A model generated the notes under the pieces. It searched no databases, was not told where the DNA came from, and worked only from the letters and a program-made list of their open reading frames with translations. Both the position numbers and the translations under genes were made by a program. This document shows, one piece after another, positions 15,300 through 20,808 of a stretch of 20,808 bases of DNA. The first letter of the stretch is position 1; each line of letters begins with the position of its first letter. Origin of the DNA: DATLBY01 sp035526665 (GTDB lineage Bacteria > Acidobacteriota > Terriglobia > Bryobacterales > Bryobacteraceae); NCBI GenBank assembly GCA_035526665.1, contig DATLBY010000428.1:1-20808 (forward strand). Reading direction: 5' to 3'.

Positions 15300-15754
15300 T
15301 AGAACTTGTATTCGGTCGGCCGCGGTCCCTCTTCAAGCATTTGCCGGTCCCAAATCAATCCTTCCCGCGTGTAGGTCGCGAGCTCGAAATCCTGCGTCAA
15401 TTCCAGCGCATCCACCGGGCAGGCGTCCTCGCACAGCCCGCAAAACATGCAGCGCGACAGGTCGTAGGTGAACGTAATCAGGTCTTTGCGCCGCGTCTGT
15501 TCATTCCGTTCGCTGCCGACCACGATAAGATTCTCCGGGCAGGCGATGGCGCACAGGTTGCATGAGATGCACAACGTCTCCCCATTTTCTGGATTGATGT
15601 TCAGACGTGGAGCTCCCCGGTAGCGCTCAGACACCTGCGGCCGTTCCGCCGGGTACTGTTCCGTGTAGATGAGACTCGGTTTCTGGTTACGAAATGTGAC
15701 CCACAACCCCTTCAGCAGGTCCCCCAGCAACAGAGTGCGTAATAGTCTCCTCAT
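15299..15754 (-). CDS. nuoI: NADH-quinone oxidoreductase subunit I (NuoI), 2x[4Fe-4S]
   Basis: This 151-residue peripheral-arm subunit carries clusters N6a and N6b. Two ferredoxin motifs are complete: Cys62, 65, 68 and 72 (C-I-S-C-N-L-C-A-I-A-C-P) and Cys102, 105, 108 and 112 (C-M-F-C-G-L-C-E-D-A-C-P). An amphipathic N-terminus (residues 1-22) fits membrane association. It passes electrons to N2 in NuoB, which is not encoded in this window. It follows nuoD directly with a 14-nt spacer, with no nuoE/F/G/H between them. There is no clear ribosome binding site. Confidence 0.97.
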   Translation of the reverse strand: MRRLLRTLLLGDLLKGLWVTFRNQKPSLIYTEQYPAERPQVSERYRGAPRLNINPENGETLCISCNLCAIACPENLIVVGSERNEQTRRKDLITFTYDLSRCMFCGLCEDACPVDALELTQDFELATYTREGLIWDRQMLEEGPRPTEYKF

Positions 15755-15768
15755 GCTTGTTGAATGGC

Positions 15769-16881
15769 CTAACGATCGACTTCACCGAGGACTATATCTA
15801 TGGTACCGATAATCGCCACAACGTCTGCAATGAGCGAGCCGCGCGCCATCTTGTCGAGCGCCTGCAGGTTCACGAATGACGGCGGACGGACGCGAAGCCG
15901 GTAGGGATGCAGGGTCCCATCGCTCACGATGAAGTACCCTAGCTCACCCTTGGGAGCCTCAATGGACACATACGACTCTCCGGCCGCCGGCTTGATGACC
16001 TTGGGAATCCTGGCCATGATCGGGCCGTCCGGAATGCGGCTCACAGCTTGCCGGATGATGCGCACCGACTGGCGCATCTCTTCCATCCGCACCGAGTACC
16101 GGTCGAAGGAATCGCCGTTTTTACCCGTGGGAATATCGAATTCATACTGCTCGTAACCGCTATAGGGCTGCGCCTTCCGCAGGTCCCACTGGACACCCGA
16201 GGCGCGCAGCACCGGCCCGGTGACGCCATATTGCTTGCACTCCTCAGCGGTAAGAATCCCGATTCCGGTCAGGCGATCCACCCAGATCCGGTTGCCTGTC
16301 AGGAGTTCCTCGTACTCATCGATCTTTCTCAGAAAGTCGTCGCAAAACGCGTTTACCTGATTTTCAAATTCGTCGTAAAGCTCGTAATGCAGGCCGCCAA
16401 TCCGGAAGGCGTGGGTGGTCAGACGGGCGCCGCAGTAGTTCTCGAAAATCTTCAGAACCTCTTCCCGCTCGCGCATCGTATAAAACAGCGGAGTGATGGC
16501 CCCTATATCCAGCGCATGCGTTCCCAGCCACAGCAGGTGACTCGCGATGCGATTCAGTTCCGTCAGAATCACCCGGATCGCCTGCGCCCGCGGCGGAGCC
16601 TCCGCCTTCAACAACTTCTCCACTGCCAGGCAGTACCCCAGCCCGTTGGAGACGGCGGCGATGTAGTCCATCCGGTCCACATACGGCGCGAACATTTGAT
16701 AGGTGCGATTCTCGCCGATCTTCTCCACACCCCGGTGCAGATATCCGATGACGCACTCGGTTCCGATCACCTTCTCCCCGTCCAGTTTCAAAATTACGCG
16801 CAGCACGCCATGCGTCGAGGGGTGCTGTGGACCCATGTTGAGGACCAGTTCGGAGGAATCGAGATAGGTGCTTTCAGGCAT
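15769..16881 (-). CDS. nuoD: NADH-quinone oxidoreductase subunit D (NuoD, 49 kDa)
   Basis: This 370-residue quinone-site subunit is related to the large subunit of [NiFe] hydrogenases. The family opening G-P-Q-H-P-S-T-H-G at 17-25 contains the histidine loop that lines the quinone pocket. L-H-R-G-V-E-K-I-G-E is at 48-57, and Tyr73 (V-D-R-M-D-Y) matches the quinone-binding tyrosine. Hydrogenase-type cysteines are absent, as expected. It is a stand-alone NuoD, not fused to NuoC. The ATG abuts the nuoC stop with no spacer. Confidence 0.97.
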   Translation of the reverse strand: MPESTYLDSSELVLNMGPQHPSTHGVLRVILKLDGEKVIGTECVIGYLHRGVEKIGENRTYQMFAPYVDRMDYIAAVSNGLGYCLAVEKLLKAEAPPRAQAIRVILTELNRIASHLLWLGTHALDIGAITPLFYTMREREEVLKIFENYCGARLTTHAFRIGGLHYELYDEFENQVNAFCDDFLRKIDEYEELLTGNRIWVDRLTGIGILTAEECKQYGVTGPVLRASGVQWDLRKAQPYSGYEQYEFDIPTGKNGDSFDRYSVRMEEMRQSVRIIRQAVSRIPDGPIMARIPKVIKPAAGESYVSIEAPKGELGYFIVSDGTLHPYRLRVRPPSFVNLQALDKMARGSLIADVVAIIGTIDIVLGEVDR

Positions 16882-17415
16882 CTACTGGCCGCTCTCGATC
16901 CCGAGATTCTCCTTTACCCACTGGTTGTCCATCTGCAAAATGGAATAGTCCTTACGTAGAGGATGCCCGCGCCACTCCTCGGGGAGCAGAATTCGGATCA
17001 TGTTGGGGTGGCCGGCAAACTCAATCCCGAACATGTCAAATACTTCACGTTCCAGCCAGTTCGCGCCGGGAAAGACACCGGTAATCGACGGCGGCTTTTC
17101 TCCGTCGGCTACCCGGGTTTTTACCCGGACCCGCACATTCAGCGAGTAGCTATACAAAAAGTAGATGACCTCAAACCGCTTGGCGTCCTGCAGCGGGTAA
17201 TCGACCGCCGTGATATCCACCAGGTAATCGAACTCCTCCACAACCTTCAGATATTCGATCAAGCGGACGATTTCACTTGCCTGCGCGGTGAGGAAATTCT
17301 GGTCGACATAGGCCGCAAACTCGCCGATTGTCGAGCCGAACTCGCCGGCTAGACGTTTCGTAAGATCGCTCTCCCAAGGCGTTGAGGCCATGGGCTCTAT
17401 TGGCTTGAGTGTCAT
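16882..17415 (-). CDS. nuoC: NADH-quinone oxidoreductase subunit C (NuoC, 30 kDa)
   Basis: This 177-residue peripheral-arm scaffold subunit binds NuoD. The 30-kDa signature is clear at 122-143: E-R-E-V-F-D-M-F-G-I-E-F-A-G-H-P, then R-I-L; it is followed by W-R-G-H-P-L-R-K-D-Y. It is the first gene of the nuo cluster here. nuoA and nuoB, which normally precede it, are missing, since a divergent receptor gene begins 127 nt away. The ATG at 17413-17415 has no visible Shine-Dalgarno; a second in-frame ATG eight codons later is a weaker alternative. Confidence 0.96.
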   Translation of the reverse strand: MTLKPIEPMASTPWESDLTKRLAGEFGSTIGEFAAYVDQNFLTAQASEIVRLIEYLKVVEEFDYLVDITAVDYPLQDAKRFEVIYFLYSYSLNVRVRVKTRVADGEKPPSITGVFPGANWLEREVFDMFGIEFAGHPNMIRILLPEEWRGHPLRKDYSILQMDNQWVKENLGIESGQ

Positions 17416-17455
17416 GGAAGCGATGCCGCGAATGGCGGGCAGTAGTTAACCATTC

Positions 17456-17484
17456 ATTATAAGGCACCTCTCCCCTGACGACAC
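17456..17484 (-). promoter_or_regulatory. Candidate promoter of the nuoC-H operon
   Basis: A perfect TATAAT on the minus strand (17456-17461) lies about 41 nt before the nuoC ATG. With a 17-nt spacer the -35 would be GTGTCG (17479-17484), only a three-of-six match. Transcription would start near 17449, leaving a leader of about 34 nt. The strong -10 and the position just upstream of the first nuo gene support it; the weak -35 keeps it tentative. Confidence 0.4.
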
Positions 17485-17513
17485 TTGTCTTCCGGGCGCG
17501 GGTGGAGTAGAGT
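17485..17513 (+). promoter_or_regulatory. Candidate promoter of the TonB-dependent receptor gene
   Basis: TTGTCT (17485-17490) and TAGAGT (17508-17513) are separated by exactly 17 nt, each matching four of six consensus bases. Transcription would start near 17520, about 23 nt before the ATG at 17543, and would exclude the out-of-frame ATG at 17518. It abuts the candidate nuoC promoter back to back, so one regulator bound here could affect both units. Confidence 0.33.
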
Positions 17514-17533
17514 AGCGATGATTCTGTTTGTTT

Positions 17534-17541
17534 GGGGGGGG
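17534..17541 (+). repeat. Eight-G homopolymer at the receptor translation start
   Basis: Eight consecutive G residues end one base before the receptor ATG. The tract occupies the Shine-Dalgarno position, so part of it probably serves as the ribosome binding site. Tracts of this kind are prone to slippage. An upstream ATG at 17518 is out of frame with the receptor now and would become in-frame if one G were lost. Confidence 0.9.
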
Positions 17542-17542
17542 T

Positions 17543-20500
17543 ATGAAGATCAGGTGTTTTGTGCTTTTGTTGTGCCTACTCGTTTTGGCTGTCCCTGTCT
17601 ACAGTCAGACCTTCGGGGAGATCACCGGCGAGATTCACGACAGTTCAGGGGCGGCGATTGCCGGCGCGCAGGTCACGGCAACGAACGTCGGCACCAATGC
17701 AGCCCGCATCGCAAGTACCAATGAGGCCGGTCTATACAACTTGCAATTTCTGGTTCCCGGCGCATACACGCTTAAGGTAGAGAAGGCAGGATTCAAGAGC
17801 GCAACTCGCAACAATGTGGAGTTGCAAGTGCAGCAGAGTGCCCGCATTGATTTCGAGTTGCCCGTAGGCCAAGTAAGTGAATCTATTGAGGTATCGGCTT
17901 CCGCTGCGATGCTCACCACCGAGAACGCGACTATCGGTACTGTTGTGGACAACAAGCGCATTGTCGAACTGCCCCTCAACGGACGCAATTATCTTCAGTT
18001 GGTATCTCTGTCCCCCAACGTGAGCTATGGTTTTGGAAGTGCCGGCCAGGCAGGCTCCAGGCAAGGTGGAGATCGTGCGGCACAGAATATTGCCGTCGCC
18101 GGGAACCGCAGCTACTTCAATAACTTCACACTTGATGGTGTCAATAATACCGATCCGAATTTCAATTCTTATGTGATTCAGCCGTCGATTGACGCGCTTC
18201 AGGAGTTTAAAGTTCAAACTGGGATCTATCCGGCTGAGTTTGGACGCCAGGCTACTCAAATCAACGTGTCCACAAAGCCAGGATCGAATCAGTATCACGG
18301 CACTTTATTCGAATTTCTTCGCAATGATAAGCTGGATGCCAAAAACTACGCCTTCACAACTGCACGTCCGCCCAAGGACCCGTTCAAATGGAATCAATTC
18401 GGCTACACGCTCGGCGGACCGGTGTGGCTTCCGAAAATCTTCAACGGCAAAGATCGGCTGTTTTTCATGTCGAATTATGAGTCTTTTCGCCAGCGCCGCA
18501 ATGTGCAATCAACTTACAACGTTCCTTCGACAGCCATGCGTGGCGGAGATTTCTCGGAGTTGCTGGGAAGAAGCACACTCATCTTCGATCCCGCCACCCG
18601 CGTTTTTAATGCCGATGGTACCGTTTCGGCTACGCCATTGCTGAACAACATGATTCCGGCTAACAGGATTCACGCGACCTCCAAAAAATTTCTCGAGTTC
18701 TATCCCGCTCCGAACATTGCCACATCGGCGTTAGTGCGAAATCTGCAGCAGGCTCAGAGCCAGCCGCGTAACAAAGATCAGTTCATTTTGCGGATGGACT
18801 TTAACGAATCTTCGAACTCGCAATGGTTCGGCCGCTACAGTTGGGGCGACGAAAATCTTCTCAACCAAGGGCTTAGACTAAACGGTTTTCAAGTCCTGAC
18901 GAACGTGGAGCAGTACATGGGATCCAACGTCCGCGTGCTATCGCCTTCAGTAGTGAATGAAGCTCGCTTCGGCTACACACGGTTCTACAACGCGGCAGGC
19001 CGCGAGCTTGCCTTTAAACGCGACGTGGTCACGGAGTTGGCGATCCCTGGTTTGAAAGGCGGAGATCCCGTGACGTGGGGTATTCCAAGCGTTTCATTTA
19101 CTACGTACAGCGGATTCGGTGACGATTCGGAAGGCCCTTACGAGAACAACAACCATTCCATGCAGTTTATCGATAACCTTTCCTGGATCCACGGCAAGCA
19201 CGCCTTCCGGTTCGGCGGCGAGATTCGACGCGATGCCTATGATCAAGTCGGGAATCAGTTTGCGCGCGCTCAGTTCAGCATCGAACCCGATGCCACGAGC
19301 ATCCTGCAGAACGTGAATGGCTCCTTGCGGAAAACCGGCGGCGATGATTTCGCTGACTTCCTGCTTGGCAACGTGCGCAAAGCCGAAGCGGCAGTCGCTA
19401 TCGCACGCGCCCAGTTCCGCTCTTCGAGTGGCGCTGCCTACATGGATGATGTATGGAAAATATCCTCGAATGTCACGCTCAATCTTGGCCTGCGGTATGA
19501 ACTCACCCCACCCTGGACAGATCAAACCGGCCGTTTGTTCACAGTGGCAATTCCGGCCGACATCCGCGCTGCCAACGTGCAGGATCTCGCTCTACACCCC
19601 TATTTTCTTCGTCAGGGATCCGGTGATCCCCTCGAAGGCGTAAACCTGGTGTGGCCCGGAGTTAAAGTCGCACGTAACGGATCACTGGGCGAGGCCTTGG
19701 TGCGAACCGATTACAACGATTTCGCTCCGCGGTTTGGAGTTACATGGAGCCCACGTTCAAAATTGGTTCTCCGAACCGGGTGGGGGCTGTTTTATTCGCA
19801 GGATACTGGTAACCCGCGATTCGATATGGCGCGCAACCTAGCAGGCCGCACGGCCTTTATATCCAGCGATCGGAGTCTATTTACCTTCGATAACGCACTG
19901 GCCGGGCTGGCTGGAGCCAAGGGGGTTGTGGCAGCACCTTACTCTTTCGCCAACGAATATAATCGCCACACCCCGCATTCAATGATGTACCTGTTCAATA
20001 TCCAATATGAGCTGCCAATGAACACGGTCCTTGAACTGGGATATCTCGGCAGCCAACTGCGTCATCTCGAGCAACTCCGGGCTGTGAATGAAGCGATTCC
20101 GGGCCCCGGAACAATTGCAAGCCGGCAACCGTTTCCGGAATTCGGACGCATCCAGCTCGTCGACAACGGAGGCACGGGTAATTACAACGGGTTTTCGGCG
20201 AAATTAACCAAGAGATACAGCGCCGGGTTGACTTATCTAGTCGGATACACCTGGTCGAAGACGATGGATACAGGCAGCGCCATCCGAACGCACGACGGCG
20301 ATACTCTCTTCCCCCAAAACAGCTATTGCCGAGCCTGCGAATACGGCCTGTCCAGCTTCCACAATGCCCATCGGCTGGTTACTTCTACGCTCTATGACAT
20401 CCCAGTGGGGAAAGGGCGTCGTTTGGCTGTACAGAATAGGGTGTTAGGCGCCATCGCCGGGGGGTGGCAGATCAGCAATATTCTTTCCTGGCAGAGCGGC

Positions 20501-20808
20501 TTCCCGATCACGGTGACCACCGGAAAGGATCAGTCGAATCTGGGAGTGACATTCGACCGCCCAAATGCAACGGGAATAGACCCCAACAGCATTGCGAACC
20601 GGACCACTGGAATGTTCTTTAATACCGGAGCCTTCCGGCCAAATGACTTCGGAACCTTTGGTAACGTAGGCCGCAACACGTTGATCGGCCCGGGCATCTT
20701 CAATTGGGATGCATCCATTCTCAAAAATTTCACCACATTCGAAAGCCAATACCTCCAGTTCAGATTCGAGGCTTTTAACGCGGCGAACCATCCGAACTGG
20801 AGCAATCC
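17543..20808 (+). CDS. Oar-type TonB-dependent outer-membrane receptor (3' end beyond window)
   Basis: The frame is open from the ATG at 17543 to the window edge, giving 1088 residues without a stop. Residues 1-21 are a signal peptide (M-K-I-R, hydrophobic run, Y-S-Q). Residues about 22-110 are a carboxypeptidase-regulatory/Cna-B-like beta-sandwich (G-E-I-T-G-x-I-x-D-x-S-G-A, then F-L-V-P-G-A-Y-T-L-K-V-E-K-A-G-F). A plug follows at about 115-240 (E-L-P-L-N-G-R-N-Y, F-T-L-D-G-V-N-N-T-D, G-x-Y-P-A-E-F-G-R). A long beta-barrel runs to the edge, ending with F-R-F-E-A-F-N-A-A-N-H-P-N-W near 1073-1086. Such Oar-like receptors are greatly expanded in Acidobacteriota and are thought to import or display large substrates; the ligand is unknown. 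The mature part has only two cysteines, Cys929 and Cys932. A short C-terminal part is probably all that is missing. It is divergent from nuoC. Confidence 0.93.
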   Translation, partial: MKIRCFVLLLCLLVLAVPVYSQTFGEITGEIHDSSGAAIAGAQVTATNVGTNAARIASTNEAGLYNLQFLVPGAYTLKVEKAGFKSATRNNVELQVQQSARIDFELPVGQVSESIEVSASAAMLTTENATIGTVVDNKRIVELPLNGRNYLQLVSLSPNVSYGFGSAGQAGSRQGGDRAAQNIAVAGNRSYFNNFTLDGVNNTDPNFNSYVIQPSIDALQEFKVQTGIYPAEFGRQATQINVSTKPGSNQYHGTLFEFLRNDKLDAKNYAFTTARPPKDPFKWNQFGYTLGGPVWLPKIFNGKDRLFFMSNYESFRQRRNVQSTYNVPSTAMRGGDFSELLGRSTLIFDPATRVFNADGTVSATPLLNNMIPANRIHATSKKFLEFYPAPNIATSALVRNLQQAQSQPRNKDQFILRMDFNESSNSQWFGRYSWGDENLLNQGLRLNGFQVLTNVEQYMGSNVRVLSPSVVNEARFGYTRFYNAAGRELAFKRDVVTELAIPGLKGGDPVTWGIPSVSFTTYSGFGDDSEGPYENNNHSMQFIDNLSWIHGKHAFRFGGEIRRDAYDQVGNQFARAQFSIEPDATSILQNVNGSLRKTGGDDFADFLLGNVRKAEAAVAIARAQFRSSSGAAYMDDVWKISSNVTLNLGLRYELTPPWTDQTGRLFTVAIPADIRAANVQDLALHPYFLRQGSGDPLEGVNLVWPGVKVARNGSLGEALVRTDYNDFAPRFGVTWSPRSKLVLRTGWGLFYSQDTGNPRFDMARNLAGRTAFISSDRSLFTFDNALAGLAGAKGVVAAPYSFANEYNRHTPHSMMYLFNIQYELPMNTVLELGYLGSQLRHLEQLRAVNEAIPGPGTIASRQPFPEFGRIQLVDNGGTGNYNGFSAKLTKRYSAGLTYLVGYTWSKTMDTGSAIRTHDGDTLFPQNSYCRACEYGLSSFHNAHRLVTSTLYDIPVGKGRRLAVQNRVLGAIAGGWQISNILSWQSGFPITVTTGKDQSNLGVTFDRPNATGIDPNSIANRTTGMFFNTGAFRPNDFGTFGNVGRNTLIGPGIFNWDASILKNFTTFESQYLQFRFEAFNAANHPNWSN

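Noticed and set aside
16048..16959. 303-codon open frame antisense to nuoD and nuoC
   Set aside because: Both sense genes are unambiguous and intact. The antisense product has no recognisable motif and no ribosome binding site.
8495..17415. Claim that this is a ferredoxin-driven complex I that works without any NADH module
   Set aside because: The absence of nuoE/F/G from this window does not show their absence from the genome, and nuoA/B are missing too. The window alone cannot distinguish a split operon from an NADH-free enzyme.
17485..17724. Open frame beginning at TTG 17485 / ATG 17518
   Set aside because: It overlaps the signal peptide and first domain of the receptor out of frame, and the residues resemble no family. 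It is kept only as part of the G-tract hypothesis.
1..20808. CRISPR arrays, insertion sequences, attachment sites, tRNA or rRNA genes
   Set aside because: No regularly spaced repeats, transposase-like or integrase-like frames, or recognisable RNA genes were found, and the gaps are too short to hide most of these.

Overview
The window most resembles a chromosomal segment of an Acidobacteriota bacterium, probably from the Bryobacterales/Solibacter-like part of the phylum. This placement is inferred from gene content. It rests on a very large Oar-type TonB-dependent receptor with an N-terminal carboxypeptidase-regulatory-like domain and a conserved C-terminal FEAFNAANHP stretch, on acidobacterial-looking secreted BON and SMP-30 proteins, and on a fairly GC-rich base composition. 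No ribosomal or other taxonomic marker is present to confirm it.

Layout, left to right. (1) 1-2114, minus strand: msrA, a DASS-family anion transporter, and the first 43 codons of an aldo/keto reductase that runs off the left edge. (2) 2172-4048, plus strand: a tight three-gene unit of an ArsA/Get3-like ATPase with a C-terminal alpha-crystallin-like domain, an unrecognised 72-residue protein, and a Bcp-type peroxiredoxin. (3) 4050-8306, minus strand: a secreted double-BON protein, an exported SMP-30/gluconolactonase-like propeller, a Nudix hydrolase and MutS2. The last three are packed with overlaps, and mutS2 converges on bcp with a single base between the stops. (4) 8495-17415, minus strand: nine genes of respiratory complex I in the order nuoC-D-I-J-K-L-M-N-H. 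Junctions are 14 nt or less and most overlap. nuoA, nuoB and nuoE/F/G are absent, and nuoH sits last instead of before nuoI. (5) 17543-20808, plus strand: a divergent Oar-type TonB-dependent receptor, still open after 1088 codons at the right edge.

How the genes fit together. The nuo cluster supplies the whole proton-pumping membrane arm except NuoA, plus part of the quinone-reducing connecting arm (C, D, I). NuoB with cluster N2, NuoA, and any NADH module must be encoded elsewhere for a working enzyme. Regions 1-3 have an oxidative-damage and maintenance flavour: MsrA, Bcp peroxiredoxin, Nudix, MutS2, and a chaperone-like ATPase. That theme is inferred from co-location. No RNA gene, CRISPR array, insertion sequence, prophage or clear intrinsic terminator was seen. 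No gene-free stretch exceeds 300 bases; the longest is 8307-8494.

Most worth following: the rearranged, incomplete complex I operon; the Get3d-like ATPase unit with its small partner; an eight-G tract at the receptor start that could act as a frame switch; and a lone CxxC pair in the otherwise cysteine-free mature receptor.
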